A stretch of 64,000 nucleotides of DNA from Candidatus Tectomicrobia bacterium. Its GTDB lineage: Bacteria; UBA8248. Below the pieces are notes generated by a model. That model had not been told where the DNA came from. It worked only from the letters and a program-made list of their open reading frames with translations, and did no database searches. Location of the stretch: contig JACPUR010000016.1 of NCBI GenBank assembly GCA_016192135.1, forward strand, positions 22,651-86,650, given 5' to 3'. Made by a program: the position numbers and the translations under genes. Positions 7,221-16,791 of the stretch are shown in pieces; positions within the stretch are counted from its first letter, which is position 1; every line of letters starts with the position of its first letter.

Positions 7221-8015
7221 CTATCGGCTCGCGAGCCAGTGCAGGAGATAGTAGAACGGCGGAGCGGAGAGGAGCAAACCATCGATCCGATCCAGCACCC
7301 CGCCATGGCCGGGGATGATGCCCGAGGCATCCTTCATCCCGGCGGCCCGCTTGAGAAGGGACTCGCACAGATCCCCCACCTGGGCCAGGAGCCCCAGGAG
7401 AAGGCTCGCCCCGACGGCGCCCGCGAAACCCAGCGCCGGCAGCGGGAAGAAGGCCGCGAAGAGCGCCCCCACCGCCGCGCCGGCGGCCAGCCCTCCGGCC
7501 GCGCCCTCCATCGTCTTGGCCGGGCTGATGACCGGGGCGAGCCGCCTCCGGCCCAGCCTGCGGCCCACGAAGTAGGCCGCCACATCGTTCGCCCACACCA
7601 CGGCGAAGAGGAAGAGCACCGCCGCCCGCCCGCCCGGGAGCGCGCTCGTCATGGACAGGAGCATGCCCGCGCCGCCGATCCACACGATCCCGAGGAGGGA
7701 GGCGCCCGATCCGGCGATGCCGAGGCGCGGCTCCGCCGCCCCCAGCGAGCGCACCAGGAGGCGCAGGAGGATGAGGGTGAGCGCCAGGCCCGGAAGCGCC
7801 CCCCCGGCCCACCCCGCGAGCAGAAGCGCCCCCGCGTCGAGCGCCGTCTCCCACTCCCGGCCCGGCCAGCCGCAGGCGGCCATGAGCCCCTGATACTCCC
7901 AGGCCGCGAGGAGGACGAACAGGAGCACGAGCCAGATGAAGGCAGTGGGGGGAGCGAACCACACGACAAAAACGGCGGGGATTCCGAGCGCGAGGGCGCT
8001 CAGGAGGCGGGCCAC
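7221..8015 (-). CDS. cdsA: Phosphatidate cytidylyltransferase
   Basis: The 264-residue inner-membrane protein makes CDP-diacylglycerol from phosphatidate and CTP. It has multiple hydrophobic helices and the C-terminal family signature: ISPAKTMEGAAGG, GDLCESLLKRAAGMKDASG and PGHGGVLDRIDG. The start is a GTG only seven bases after the uppS stop. The uppS-cdsA-dxr order is widely conserved. Confidence 0.95.
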   Translation of the reverse strand: MARLLSALALGIPAVFVVWFAPPTAFIWLVLLFVLLAAWEYQGLMAACGWPGREWETALDAGALLLAGWAGGALPGLALTLILLRLLVRSLGAAEPRLGIAGSGASLLGIVWIGGAGMLLSMTSALPGGRAAVLFLFAVVWANDVAAYFVGRRLGRRRLAPVISPAKTMEGAAGGLAAGAAVGALFAAFFPLPALGFAGAVGASLLLGLLAQVGDLCESLLKRAAGMKDASGIIPGHGGVLDRIDGLLLSAPPFYYLLHWLASR

Positions 8016-8022
8016 GGCAGGC

Positions 8023-8781
8023 TCACGCCTTCCGGCCGGCCAACTGCTCCTCGGTCAGGCCGAATTTCCGCACCCGGGACTGGAAGTCGAGGATGGCTTC
8101 CTCCAGCTCCCGCTCGCCGAAATCGGGCCAGTAGAGGTCGGTGAAGTAGAGCTCCGCGTAGGCGGCCTGCCAGAGGAGGTAGTTGGAGAGGCGCAGCTCC
8201 CCGCTCGTCCGGATGAGGAGATCGAGCTCGGGCAGGTTCGCCGTGTAGAGATGCCGGGCGAGGTCCGCCTCGTCGATGTCCTCGGGATCCAGCTTGCCCG
8301 CCGCCGCCTCGCGCGCCAGGGCGCGGGCGGCGTCGGCGATCTCGCGGCGGGACCCGTAGCTCAGCGCCAGGGTCAGCACCATGCCCCGCTGGTCGGCCGT
8401 GTCGCGCATGGCGTCCGCGACCATCTTCTGGGCGAAGGGCGGGAGATCCTCCAGATGGCCGATGGCGTTGAAGCGGATCCCCTCTCGGAGCATGCGCCTC
8501 AGCTCGCGCTCGAGGTACTCGGCGAGGATGCCCATCAGGGCCTCCACCTCCTCGCGCGGCCGGCTCCAGTTCTCGAGGGAGAAGCTGTAGAGAGTGAGGG
8601 CCTGGACGCCCATCCGGCGGGCGTGGGCGACCACGCGGTCCACCGCCTTCACGCCCTCGCGGTGGCCGGCGATGCGGGGCAGGAACCGCTTCTTCGCCCA
8701 CCGGCCGTTGCCGTCCATGATGATGCCGATGTGGCGCGGCAGGCGCCCGAGGTCGACCCGCGGATCGATGCGAGGTTCCAT
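8023..8781 (-). CDS. uppS: Undecaprenyl diphosphate synthase (cis-prenyltransferase)
   Basis: The 252-residue enzyme adds isopentenyl units to farnesyl diphosphate to give the C55 lipid carrier for peptidoglycan and polysaccharide. It carries HIGIIMDGNGRWAKKR (catalytic Asp), AGHREGVKAVDRVV, YSFSLENWSRPREEV, YGSRREI and the C-terminal RTSGELRLSNYLLWQAAYAE with the acidic end of the active site. The lipid carrier it supplies is also needed by the polysaccharide locus later in the window. Confidence 0.97.
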   Translation of the reverse strand: MEPRIDPRVDLGRLPRHIGIIMDGNGRWAKKRFLPRIAGHREGVKAVDRVVAHARRMGVQALTLYSFSLENWSRPREEVEALMGILAEYLERELRRMLREGIRFNAIGHLEDLPPFAQKMVADAMRDTADQRGMVLTLALSYGSRREIADAARALAREAAAGKLDPEDIDEADLARHLYTANLPELDLLIRTSGELRLSNYLLWQAAYAELYFTDLYWPDFGERELEEAILDFQSRVRKFGLTEEQLAGRKA

Positions 8782-8797
8782 GAGCCGCCTCCCGGAC

Positions 8798-9352
8798 CTA
8801 CACCTCGAGGATTTCTTTTTCCTTGGACGCCAGCAACCCGTCGATCTGGGAGATGAACTGGTCGGTCATCTTCTGTATCTCGGCTTGGCCCTTCCGGGAC
8901 TGATCCTCGGTGATCTCCTTGCTCTTCTCCCGGGCCTTCAATCCCTCGTTCCCGTCCCGGCGGACGTTGCGGACCGCGACCTTGTTGTCCTCGGCCATCT
9001 TCTTGAGCATCTTGACCATTTCCTTGCGCCGCTCCTCCGTCAGGGGAGGGACGGGCACGCGGATCACCTTGCCGTCGTTCGCGGGGTTCAGGCCGAGGTC
9101 CGCCTTCTGGATGGCCTTCTCGATCTCGCCCAGCGCGTTGCGGTCGAAGGGCTGGACCACGAGGAGCTGGGGCTCGGGCGCGCTCAGGGTGGCGAGCTGG
9201 TTCAGGGGCGTCGGATTGCCGTAGTAGGCCACCTTCACGTGGCTGATGAGGCCGGTCGAGGCCCGGCCCGTGCGCACGCGGGAGAGCTCCTGCTTGAAGC
9301 TCTCCACCGTGGCCGTCATCCGCTTCCTTACGTCGGCCGCTACGTCGTCCAT
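8798..9352 (-). CDS. frr: Ribosome recycling factor
   Basis: The 184-residue protein has the typical RRF length. It has the N-terminal helix MTATVESFKQELSRVRTGRAS, the central beta domain VAYYGNPTPLNQLATLS followed by LLVVQPFD, and the C-terminal VPPLTEERRKEMVKMLKKMAE with RNVRRDGNE. With EF-G it splits post-termination ribosomes. It lies between pyrH and uppS in the usual order. Confidence 0.97.
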   Translation of the reverse strand: MDDVAADVRKRMTATVESFKQELSRVRTGRASTGLISHVKVAYYGNPTPLNQLATLSAPEPQLLVVQPFDRNALGEIEKAIQKADLGLNPANDGKVIRVPVPPLTEERRKEMVKMLKKMAEDNKVAVRNVRRDGNEGLKAREKSKEITEDQSRKGQAEIQKMTDQFISQIDGLLASKEKEILEV

Positions 9353-9386
9353 GAGGCGCGCCCTCCGTTCCCGGTCCCGTCCCCGC

Positions 9387-10112
9387 CTAGGCGGTCGCCG
9401 CCACCAGGGTCCCCACCTCCTCCCCCATCACGACGCGGCGGATGTTCCCCGGTTTGTTCAGGTTGAAGACGATGATCGGGAGGTTGTTGTCCATGCAAAG
9501 GCTGATGGCCGTGGTGTCCATCACGCTCAACTGGCGGTTGAGGACCTCGATGTAGGTCAGCCGGTGGATGAACTCGGCCGAGCTGTCCTCGTGCGGGTCG
9601 GCGGTGTACACGCCATCCACCTTGGTGGCCTTGAGGATGCACTCGCAGCCCACCTCGACCGCCCGCAGGCTGGCCGTGGTGTCGGTGGTGAAGTAAGGGT
9701 TCCCCGTGCCCCCGGCGAAGATCACGACGCGCCGCTTCTCCATGTGGCGGATGGCCCGCCGCCGGATGTAGGGCTCGCACAGCTCGGCCATGTGGATGGC
9801 GCTCAGGACGCGGGTGACGAGGCCGGCCTTCTCGAGCGCGTGCTGCAGGGCCAGGGCGTTGATGACGGTGGCCAGCATCCCCATGTAGTCGGCGTTGGTG
9901 CGCTCCATGCCCATCTCCGCCGCCTCGCCGCCGCGGAAGATGTTGCCGCCGCCGACCACGACGGCGATGTCCACGTTGAGCTTGTGGACCTCGGCGATCT
10001 CCTGGGCGATGTTGTCCACGGTGGCGTGGTCGATGCCGTAACTGCGCTTCCCTCCGAGGGCTTCCCCGGACAGCTTGAGGAGGATCCGGCGGAACCGCGG
10101 ACGCTGGGCCAT
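9387..10112 (-). CDS. pyrH: Uridylate kinase (UMP kinase)
   Basis: The 241-residue hexameric kinase phosphorylates UMP to UDP. Motifs are [13 protein letters not shown] at the start, [11 protein letters not shown], the [16 protein letters not shown] helix, [18 protein letters not shown], and [11 protein letters not shown]. The ATG at 10112 follows AAAGGAG at good spacing. Longer frames upstream lack this. It forms the standard rpsB-tsf-pyrH-frr order. Confidence 0.97.
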   Translation of the reverse strand: MAQRPRFRRILLKLSGEALGGKRSYGIDHATVDNIAQEIAEVHKLNVDIAVVVGGGNIFRGGEAAEMGMERTNADYMGMLATVINALALQHALEKAGLVTRVLSAIHMAELCEPYIRRRAIRHMEKRRVVIFAGGTGNPYFTTDTTASLRAVEVGCECILKATKVDGVYTADPHEDSSAEFIHRLTYIEVLNRQLSVMDTTAISLCMDNNLPIIVFNLNKPGNIRRVVMGEEVGTLVAATA

Positions 10113-10146
10113 TGCAGCTCCTTTCCCCGGAGCGCCTCCCGGAGGG

Positions 10147-11037
10147 CTAATTTCCTTCGCCGGGCTGGGACGCGGTCTCGCCCAGCTGGTACCGCACAAA
10201 ACGCACGACAGCGATGCTATCGCCGAGGGCCTTGCCCCGGCTCGCGAGCATGGCCCGGACGGTCTGGTCCGGATCCTTCACGAAGGGCTGCTCGAGCAGG
10301 CATATCTCCTTCTTGAACTTGGCGAGCCGTCCCTCGACGATCTTGGCGAGGATATTCTCGGGCTTGCCCGAGTCCTTCTGCTGGGCGAGCAGGATCTGGC
10401 GCTCGTTGTCGAGGAGCGACTGGGAGATCTCGCCCGGCTCCAGGAACTGGGGCGCGCTCGCCGCCACGTGCATGGCGACGTCCTTGGCCACCTCGGCGAA
10501 CTCGGGCGACGCTGCCTTGGCTTCCGACTGGACGGCCAGCACGGCCAGCACCCCGATGCGGCCGCCCGGATGCACGTAGCTCACCACCCGGCCCGCCTGG
10601 CCGGACGGCAGCTCGACGCGCTCCCCGCGGGCCACGATGATGTTCTCGCCCAGCTTCGCGATGGCGGCGCTCACCGCCTCCTGGACGGGCCCGCCGTCCG
10701 GCGCCGGCGGAAGGCTCTCCGGGCCCTTCTCGGAGACGTGCCTGGCCACGCGGGCGAGGAGCGCCCGAAAGTCGTCCGTGCGGGCGACGAAATCGGTTTC
10801 GCAGTTCACCTCGACGATGACGCCCTTGCGGCCGCCGGACTCCAGCATGGTGTACACCTGTCCGTCGCTGGCCGCGCGGCCGGCCTTCTTCGAGGCGCTG
10901 GCCAGGCCCTTCTCGCGGAGGTAGCGGACCGCCTCGTCGAAATCGCCCGCCTTCTCGCGGAGGGCCTCCTTGCAGTCCATGATCCCCGCGCCCGTCTGGG
11001 AGCGGAGCTCCTTGACCATCTGTGCCGTAACTTCCAT
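10147..11037 (-). CDS. tsf: Elongation factor Ts
   Basis: The 296-residue guanine nucleotide exchange factor for EF-Tu begins [20 protein letters not shown]. The conserved [17 protein letters not shown] follows, then the core signature [13 protein letters not shown]. The C-terminal part contains [16 protein letters not shown] and [20 protein letters not shown]. Size and start match the family. It is 41 bases after rpsB. Confidence 0.97.
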   Translation of the reverse strand: MEVTAQMVKELRSQTGAGIMDCKEALREKAGDFDEAVRYLREKGLASASKKAGRAASDGQVYTMLESGGRKGVIVEVNCETDFVARTDDFRALLARVARHVSEKGPESLPPAPDGGPVQEAVSAAIAKLGENIIVARGERVELPSGQAGRVVSYVHPGGRIGVLAVLAVQSEAKAASPEFAEVAKDVAMHVAASAPQFLEPGEISQSLLDNERQILLAQQKDSGKPENILAKIVEGRLAKFKKEICLLEQPFVKDPDQTVRAMLASRGKALGDSIAVVRFVRYQLGETASQPGEGN

Positions 11038-11078
11038 CCCCGCACGTTCTCCCTGTCAAGGCGGGCCGGGCCCGCCGG

Positions 11079-11888
11079 TTATGCTTCCCCCTTCCCGCCT
11101 TCGCCGGCCGGCTGGGGCTGCTTTTGGGCCGCGGCCATGATCTCGGCCGCCACCTTGTCGCCCGACGCCATCACGGCCTCCACCTCCGCGATTCCGCCCT
11201 CCTTGCGGAGCGTGGCCCCCTCGCCGATGGCCTCGGCGGAGCGGGAGAGGAAGTAGCGGATGGAGCGGAGAGCGTCGTCGTTGCCCGGCAGCACGTAATC
11301 GATCCCCTCGGGGTCGGAATTCGTGTCCACCAGCGCGATGACGGGAATACCCAGCTTGCGGGCCTCGCGCACGGCGATCTGCTCGTGGCCCGCGTCCACC
11401 ACGAACATGGCCTGGGGCAGGCGTTCCATGTTCTTGATGCCGCCCAGGAATTTCTCGAGGCGCTGGCGGTCCTTCTCCCGGCGGACGGATTCCTTCTTGG
11501 CCAGGAGATCGAAGGTTCCGTCCGCCTTCATGACATCAAGGTCCACAAGCCGGGCGATGGACTTCTTGATGGTGGCGAAGTTCGTCAGGGTGCCGCCCAG
11601 CCAGCGCTTGGTCACGTAGGGCATGCCGATCCCGCCGGCCTCCTCGGCCACGATGTCCTGGGCCTGCTGCTTGGTGCCCACGAAGAGTATCTTCCCGCCC
11701 TTGGCGGCCACCTCGCGCATGAACTCGCGCGCCTGGTTGAACAGGCGGACCGACTTCTGCAGGTCGATGATGTAGATGCCGTTCCGGGCCCCGAAGATGT
11801 AGGGGCGCATCCGGGGGTTCCAGCGGGTGGTCTGGTGCCCGAAGTGGGCACCCACTTCCAGAAGCTCGCGCAGCGAAATGGGGGTCAA
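11079..11888 (-). CDS. rpsB: 30S ribosomal protein S2
   Basis: The 269-residue protein has the S2 start [20 protein letters not shown] followed by [10 protein letters not shown], then [29 protein letters not shown], and [22 protein letters not shown]. The start is a TTG with GGAGGAG upstream, and no ATG fits the known S2 N-terminus. The C-terminal 30 residues are a Gly/Gln/Pro-rich extension. It heads the tsf-pyrH-frr group. Confidence 0.96.
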   Translation of the reverse strand: MTPISLRELLEVGAHFGHQTTRWNPRMRPYIFGARNGIYIIDLQKSVRLFNQAREFMREVAAKGGKILFVGTKQQAQDIVAEEAGGIGMPYVTKRWLGGTLTNFATIKKSIARLVDLDVMKADGTFDLLAKKESVRREKDRQRLEKFLGGIKNMERLPQAMFVVDAGHEQIAVREARKLGIPVIALVDTNSDPEGIDYVLPGNDDALRSIRYFLSRSAEAIGEGATLRKEGGIAEVEAVMASGDKVAAEIMAAAQKQPQPAGEGGKGEA

Positions 11889-11901
11889 AGACGCTCCTCC
11901 T

Positions 11902-11926
11902 GCTCCGCCTTTCTCCGAGGCGGAGC
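11902..11926 (-). promoter_or_regulatory. Hairpin in the rpsB leader
   Basis: A perfect 8-bp inverted repeat (GCTCCGCC/GGCGGAGC) with a 9-base loop lies directly before the Shine-Dalgarno and TTG start of rpsB. In several bacteria S2 represses its own mRNA through a leader structure, so this could be a translational control hairpin. That role is inference from position. Confidence 0.4.
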
Positions 11927-12083
11927 CTTGCCAGCATCCCGGTGGACGGGGGCTGAGATTGAGAAAACCCAGGATTTACCGAGATTCACCGCGCCGGCCC
12001 GCTCCAAGGAGGCGAGCCGCCACCGCGCGGCGGCATGAATGTCTCACAAGCCGGGGAAGGATTCAACCCCGCCCCGGAACCCG

Positions 12084-13301
12084 TCAGGTCCGATAATCCG
12101 CGTTTATCTTGACGTATTCATAGCTGAGGTCGGTGGTCCAGACGGCCCCCTCGGCCCGCCCGGCGCCCAGGTGCAGATTGACCATAAACTCCGGGCGCTT
12201 GAGGACGGGAGCGAGCGGCCCCTCCCAGCCCTCGACCGGGGCCCCATACCGGACGACCGGCACCCCCCCGATTTCGAGAGACATCCGCTCGGGCGCGATG
12301 CGCGCCCCGCTCCGTCCGGCCGCGGCGAAAATGCGGCCCCAGTTGGGCAGGCCCCCGAAGAAGGCCGTCTTGACCAGGAGGCTCTCGGCCACGGTGCGCC
12401 CCGCCCGCCTGGCGTCCGCCGGGCTCGCGGCGCCCCGGATCCGTATCTCCACCACCCGCGTCACTCCCTCCCCGTCCCGCAGGATGGCGAGGGCGAGCGC
12501 CCGGCAGACCTTGTCCAGACCCGCCCGGAAGCGCTCCAGCGCCCTTCCGCCGGCGATCCGGACGCCCGAGGCCCCGGTCGCGGCCAGGATGGCGGTGTCG
12601 TTCGTGGAGGTGTCCCCGTCCACCGTCACGCAGTTGAACGTGAGGTCCGCCGCCTTGCGGAGGGCCGGCAGGAGGACCCGGGAGGGGACGGCCGCGTCCG
12701 TCGTCAGGAAGGCCAGCATGGTCGCCATGTTGGGAGCGATCATGCCCGCGCCCTTGGTCATCCCCCCCAGGCGCACGCGCTGGCCGCCCCCAAGGTCGAT
12801 CTCGACCGCGTGCTCCTTGGGGCGCGTGTCGGTGGTCATGATCGCGGCCGCCGCCTCGCGGCCCTTGCCAGGGGCGAGGTCCCGAACAAGCCCGCCCAGC
12901 GCCCGCTCCATGAGGTCCACGGGCAGCCGCTGGCCGATGAGCCCGGTCGAGCACATCGCCACCCGGGCCTGGGGGCAGCCGAGCTCTTTCGCGAGGGCCT
13001 GGGTGATCCGGCGGGCGTCCTTGAGGCCCTGCTTGCCGGTGCAGGCGTTGGCGTTGCCGCTGTTGACCAGGATGGCCCGCAGCGGCCCCTTGCCCACCCG
13101 TTCCCGGCAGAGCACGACCGGGGCGGCGCACACCTTGTTCCGGGTGTAGACGCCGGCCGCCTGGGCCGGGGAGTCGAAGGCGAGAAGAGTCATGTCGGGC
13201 CGGCCGGATTCCTTGATGCCGGCCGTGGCGGCGGAGGCCGCGACGCCCTGGGCGGCGCAGACTCCGCCCTCGATTTCCCGCAGGAAGGATTCCGCGCTCA
13301 C
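12084..13301 (-). CDS. argJ: Bifunctional ornithine acetyltransferase / N-acetylglutamate synthase
   Basis: The 405-residue enzyme transfers acetyl from N-acetylornithine to glutamate and so recycles acetyl in arginine synthesis. It shows VNSGNANACTGKQGL, MCSTGLIGQRLP, the self-cleavage region KGAGMIAPNMATMLAFLTTD (cut before the Thr of ATML to give alpha and beta chains), CVTVDGDTSTNDT, and the C-terminal WTTDLSYEYVKINADYRT. The GTG start at 13301 overlaps the argC stop as GTGA, so the two are translationally coupled. Confidence 0.96.
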   Translation of the reverse strand: MSAESFLREIEGGVCAAQGVAASAATAGIKESGRPDMTLLAFDSPAQAAGVYTRNKVCAAPVVLCRERVGKGPLRAILVNSGNANACTGKQGLKDARRITQALAKELGCPQARVAMCSTGLIGQRLPVDLMERALGGLVRDLAPGKGREAAAAIMTTDTRPKEHAVEIDLGGGQRVRLGGMTKGAGMIAPNMATMLAFLTTDAAVPSRVLLPALRKAADLTFNCVTVDGDTSTNDTAILAATGASGVRIAGGRALERFRAGLDKVCRALALAILRDGEGVTRVVEIRIRGAASPADARRAGRTVAESLLVKTAFFGGLPNWGRIFAAAGRSGARIAPERMSLEIGGVPVVRYGAPVEGWEGPLAPVLKRPEFMVNLHLGAGRAEGAVWTTDLSYEYVKINADYRT

Positions 13302-14335
13302 ATCCAGAACCCGGGATGGGCGAGGCCCCGCGTCTCCGGGAGCCCCAGCATGAGGTTCATGTTCTGGATGGCGGCGCCGGAGGCGCCCTTCACCAGGTTG
13401 TCGATGGCGGTCACGACGATGAACCGCCCCGTCCGCTCGTCGAGGGTGAAGCCGATGTCGAGGAAGTTGCTCCCGGCCACCTGGCTCACGTCCGGGAAGG
13501 CCCCCTCCGGCATGAGCCGCATGAAGGGCTCGCCGTCGTAGGCGTCCCGGTAGGCCTGCCGCGCCCGGGCCGCCGTCGCGCCCGGGCCCGCCTCGGCGTA
13601 GATGGTGGAGAGGATGCCCCGCGTCATGGGGACGAGGTGCGGGGTGAAGGAAACCTTCACCGCCTCCCCCGCCATCGCGGAGAGTTCCTGCTCGATCTCG
13701 GGGGTGTGCCGGTGGGTGGCGATGCCGTAGGCGCGGAAGCGCTCGTTCACCTCGGAGAACTGGAGGCTGAGCTCGGCCTTCCGCCCGGCGCCCGAGACGC
13801 CCGACTTGGAGTCCACGATGATGGAGCCCGCCCGGATGAGCCGCGCCTTGAGCAGCGGATAGAGGCCCAGGATGGCGCCCGTGGGATAGCACCCCGGGTT
13901 GGCCACGAGGGAGGCCTTGCGGATTCTCTCCCGGTACAGCTCGGGGATGCCGTAGACGGCCTGGGGGATGCGCTCGGGGCAGATGTGGGCCGTCTTGTAC
14001 CAGGCGGTGTAGACCGAGGGGTCCTGAATGCGGAAGTCCGCCGAGAAATCCACCACCTTCAGATCCTGATCCAGCAGGCCCGGCACCGAATTCATGGCGA
14101 CCCGGTGGGGAAGGCAGCAGAAGACGAGGTCCACGCCCTTGAATGTCCCGGGTGCGAATTTCTCGAAGCGCCCCCGCACCACCCCGGCGAGCGCGGGAAA
14201 GACCTCTCCCACCTCCTTGCCGGCGTAGCTTTCGGAGGTCAGCGGACCGAACTCGATTTCCCCGTGGGAGGCCAGCAGGCGGAGGAGCTCAAAGCCGGTG
14301 TAGCCCGTGGCCCCCATCACACCGACGCGGTGCAT
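13298..14335 (-). CDS. argC: N-acetyl-gamma-glutamyl-phosphate reductase
   Basis: The 345-residue NADP-dependent reductase of arginine synthesis starts MHRVGVMGATGYTGFELLRL with the dinucleotide-binding loop. It has VFCCLPHRVAM, the active-site cysteine in VANPGCYPTGAILGL, SKSGVSGAGRK, and HRHTPEIEQEL. It follows rpsI by 45 bases and overlaps argJ. Arginine genes downstream of rplM-rpsI are a known arrangement in several high-GC Gram-negative lineages. Confidence 0.96.
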   Translation of the reverse strand: MHRVGVMGATGYTGFELLRLLASHGEIEFGPLTSESYAGKEVGEVFPALAGVVRGRFEKFAPGTFKGVDLVFCCLPHRVAMNSVPGLLDQDLKVVDFSADFRIQDPSVYTAWYKTAHICPERIPQAVYGIPELYRERIRKASLVANPGCYPTGAILGLYPLLKARLIRAGSIIVDSKSGVSGAGRKAELSLQFSEVNERFRAYGIATHRHTPEIEQELSAMAGEAVKVSFTPHLVPMTRGILSTIYAEAGPGATAARARQAYRDAYDGEPFMRLMPEGAFPDVSQVAGSNFLDIGFTLDERTGRFIVVTAIDNLVKGASGAAIQNMNLMLGLPETRGLAHPGFWM

Positions 14336-14380
14336 GGAAACCTCCCCCCGGAGGACGGGGCGCGGTGAGCGCGCGGACTG

Positions 14381-14776
14381 TTAGCGCTTGGAGAACTGGA
14401 AGCTCTTCCGGGCGGCCGCCCGGCCGTACTTCTTCCGTTCCTTGACGCGGGAGTCGCGGGTGATGAGGCCCGCCTTCTTCAGGATGCCGCGGAAGGCAGC
14501 GTCCACTCCGAGAAGCGCCTTGGAGATTCCGTGCCGGACGGCGCCCGCCTGGCCGGAGAGGCCTCCCCCCTGGACGCTGACGCGCACGTCGAAGCGCCCC
14601 CACGTGCCGGTCAGGTCGAACGGCTGCTTGATAATCATGAGGGAGGTGTCGCGCAGGAAATACTCGTCGACGGGGGTGTTGTTGACGAGGATGCGCCCGT
14701 CGCCGGGGAACATCCACACGCGCGCGATGGAGGTCTTCCGCTTGCCGGTTGCGTAGTAGGTGGTCGGGGTCGCCAT
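14381..14776 (-). CDS. rpsI: 30S ribosomal protein S9
   Basis: The 131-residue protein contains [20 protein letters not shown] at the start and [20 protein letters not shown] in the middle. The invariant tail is [20 protein letters not shown], whose end reaches the ribosomal P site. It is 47 bases downstream of rplM, the near-universal pairing. Confidence 0.97.
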   Translation of the reverse strand: MATPTTYYATGKRKTSIARVWMFPGDGRILVNNTPVDEYFLRDTSLMIIKQPFDLTGTWGRFDVRVSVQGGGLSGQAGAVRHGISKALLGVDAAFRGILKKAGLITRDSRVKERKKYGRAAARKSFQFSKR

Positions 14777-14823
14777 CGTCAGGGTCCGCTTCGTTCCTTC
14801 GACGCGCGGCCGGAGGGGCCGCG

Positions 14824-15273
14824 CTAGCTAAAAGAGAGAGCCTCGGGCTTTTGGGCGGCGTGCGGATGGCTGCTTCCGCTGTACACCTTGAGCTTCTGCA
14901 TCATGGCCCGGCCCAGCTTCGTCTTGGGGAGCATTCCCCGGATCGCGAATTCCACGAGCCGCTCGGGATGGGTTTCGAGGACCCGCCGGGCGGTGACTTC
15001 CTTCAGGTGACCCGGGTACCCGGAGTGGCGGTAGTACTTCTTCTGGTCGAGCTTCCGGCCGGTGAGGACCACCTTCTCGGCGTTCACCACCACGACGTAG
15101 TCGCCCGAGTCCACGTGGGGCGTCCAGTCGGGGCGGTGCTTCCCGCGCAGGACCACGGCCACGCGCGAGGCCAGCCGCCCCAGGGTCTGGCCCTGGGCGT
15201 CCACCACCACCCACCGGCGCTTCCCGGGGGCCTGCTCCTTCGTGAGCATCACGCTTTTCTGATACATCCTCAC
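14824..15273 (-). CDS. rplM: 50S ribosomal protein L13
   Basis: The 149-residue protein has [57 protein letters not shown], and the conserved [20 protein letters not shown]. The GTG at 15273 has GGAGG eight bases upstream. An ATG two codons later is the alternative. It is the first gene behind the promoter at 15345-15374. Confidence 0.97.
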   Translation of the reverse strand: MRMYQKSVMLTKEQAPGKRRWVVVDAQGQTLGRLASRVAVVLRGKHRPDWTPHVDSGDYVVVVNAEKVVLTGRKLDQKKYYRHSGYPGHLKEVTARRVLETHPERLVEFAIRGMLPKTKLGRAMMQKLKVYSGSSHPHAAQKPEALSFS

Positions 15274-15344
15274 GCCTGATTCCTCCGGTCCGCCCGGCGG
15301 GGCGGCGAATCGCCCAAAATCCGCCCGGAACGGCGGAAGCGGCG

Positions 15345-15374
15345 ATTAAAGCCCCAAAAAAGGCCCGGTGTCAA
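15345..15374 (-). promoter_or_regulatory. Sigma-70-type promoter for rplM-rpsI-argC-argJ
   Basis: On the minus strand there is a consensus -35 TTGACA (15369-15374), an 18-base spacer and a -10 TTTAAT (15345-15350), about 70 bases before the rplM start. This is one of the clearest promoters in the window. It lies just after the stop of the nucleotide-sugar dehydrogenase. Confidence 0.65.
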
Positions 15375-15397
15375 CTCAGGGGGAGGATTTCGCGGGG

Positions 15398-16702
15398 TTA
15401 CAGCTTGTAGAGCCGGCCGTCCGGCCGGGCGCCGGGATAGGCGTTCCGGGTGTCCACGATGCAGGGGGCGTGCTCGCGGACCAGCGCCAAGTCGATTTCC
15501 CCGTGGGCCGTGAGGATGACGGCGCAATCGATGTTCCGGAGGGAATCCGCCTCGACCGCCTGCGAAACGTGGCGCCGCCCCAGGAACTCGAGCTCCGGCA
15601 CGTGGGGGTCATGGTAGCTGATCTGGGCGCCCAGCTCGGAGAGCAGGTGCCACACGTCCAGGGCCGGGCTCTCGCGGATGTCGCTCACGCCGGCCTTGTA
15701 GGCCACCCCGACGAGGAAAATCCTGGCCCCGTTCAGGGCCTTTCCGCGGTCGTTCAACGCTTTCAGCACCAGATCCACCACGAACTGGGGCATACTGATG
15801 TTGATCTTGCTGGCCAGGCTGATGAACTGGGCCTCGAAGCCCACCTGCCGGGCCTTCCACGACAGGTAGATGGGGTCGATGGGGATGCAGTGTCCCCCCA
15901 GCCCGGGCCCGGGATAGAACGGCATGAAGCCGAAGGGCTTGGTCTTCGCCGCGTCGATGACCTCCCAGATGTCCACCCCGAGCTTGTGGCACATGCGGGC
16001 CAGCTCGTTCACCAGCCCGATGTTCACGCTCCGGTAGGTGTTCTCCAGGAGCTTCACCATCTCGGCCACGCGCGGGGAGCTTACCGTCACGACGCTCTCG
16101 ATGCAGTTGGAATAGAGCGCGGCGGCCACCTCGGAGCACCGGGCCGTCATCCCTCCCACCACCTTCGGGATGTTGCGGGTGTTGTATTGAGGGTTCCCCG
16201 GATCCACCCGCTCGGGCGAGAACGCCAGGAAGAAGTCTTCTCCGACCTGGTAGCCCGTCCGGCTCAGCACGGGCAGGAGCGCCTCCTCGGTGGTCCCCGG
16301 GTAGGTGGTGCTCTCCAGGATGTAGAGCTGGCCCCGCTGCTGGTTCGACGCGATGGACTGGACGGCGGACTGGACGTAGGAGAGGTCCGGATCGCCGGAC
16401 TTGCTAAGGGGAGTGGGCACGCAGATGTTCACCGTCTGGACCTCGGCGAGCACATCCGGGTCCGTGGTGACGTGGAAACGCCCCGTGTCCAGCGCCTCGC
16501 GCAGGTGCCCATCGGCCACGTCGGTGATGTAGGACTGCCCGTCCCGCATCCGCCGTACCCGGCCATCGTCCGCGTCCAGGCCCACCACCTGATAGCCCGC
16601 GCGAACGAACTCGAGCGCCAGCGGGAGGCCCACGTAGCCGAGTCCCATCACGCAGGAGCGGACCCGCCGGTTCTGGATGTCCTCGAGCAAGGTCGTGAAC
16701 AC
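15398..16702 (-). CDS. Nucleotide-sugar (UDP-GlcNAc/ManNAc-type) 6-dehydrogenase
   Basis: The 434-residue enzyme oxidises C6 of a UDP-N-acetylhexosamine to the uronic acid with two NAD. It has the Rossmann start VMGLGYVGLPLALEFVRAGY, FSPERVDPGN, KLLENTYRSVNIGLVNEL, and the active-site cysteine in GPGLGGHCIPIDP. The C-terminal domain has VGVAYKAGVSDIRESPALD. The FGFMPFYPGPGLGGH wording resembles WbpA/WecC-type enzymes more than UDP-glucose dehydrogenase, but substrate choice is inference. I chose the GTG at 16702. Longer frames would run through the promoter at 16749-16777. It borders the exopolysaccharide locus. Confidence 0.9.
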   Translation of the reverse strand: MFTTLLEDIQNRRVRSCVMGLGYVGLPLALEFVRAGYQVVGLDADDGRVRRMRDGQSYITDVADGHLREALDTGRFHVTTDPDVLAEVQTVNICVPTPLSKSGDPDLSYVQSAVQSIASNQQRGQLYILESTTYPGTTEEALLPVLSRTGYQVGEDFFLAFSPERVDPGNPQYNTRNIPKVVGGMTARCSEVAAALYSNCIESVVTVSSPRVAEMVKLLENTYRSVNIGLVNELARMCHKLGVDIWEVIDAAKTKPFGFMPFYPGPGLGGHCIPIDPIYLSWKARQVGFEAQFISLASKINISMPQFVVDLVLKALNDRGKALNGARIFLVGVAYKAGVSDIRESPALDVWHLLSELGAQISYHDPHVPELEFLGRRHVSQAVEADSLRNIDCAVILTAHGEIDLALVREHAPCIVDTRNAYPGARPDGRLYKL

Positions 16703-16748
16703 TGAGAGGCTTCCCCCCTTCTCTCGTTCTCCGTGGAAAAACCACAGC

Positions 16749-16777
16749 TTTTTATATTCGCCCCGAAACGCTGTCAA
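16749..16777 (-). promoter_or_regulatory. Promoter for the nucleotide-sugar dehydrogenase
   Basis: On the minus strand there is TTGACA (16772-16777), then 15 bases and TATAAA (16751-16756). Shifting the -10 to TAAAAA gives a 17-base spacer. It lies about 50 bases before the chosen GTG start, in the short gap after the preceding small gene. The -35 is a perfect consensus. Confidence 0.55.
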
Positions 16778-16791
16778 TGATATCGGGTGTT

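Noticed and set aside
5551..7962. A minus-strand frame of about 800 codons spanning cdsA and dxr
   Set aside because: Only its last part (pgpA) is real; the rest is out of frame with cdsA and dxr, which have all family motifs.
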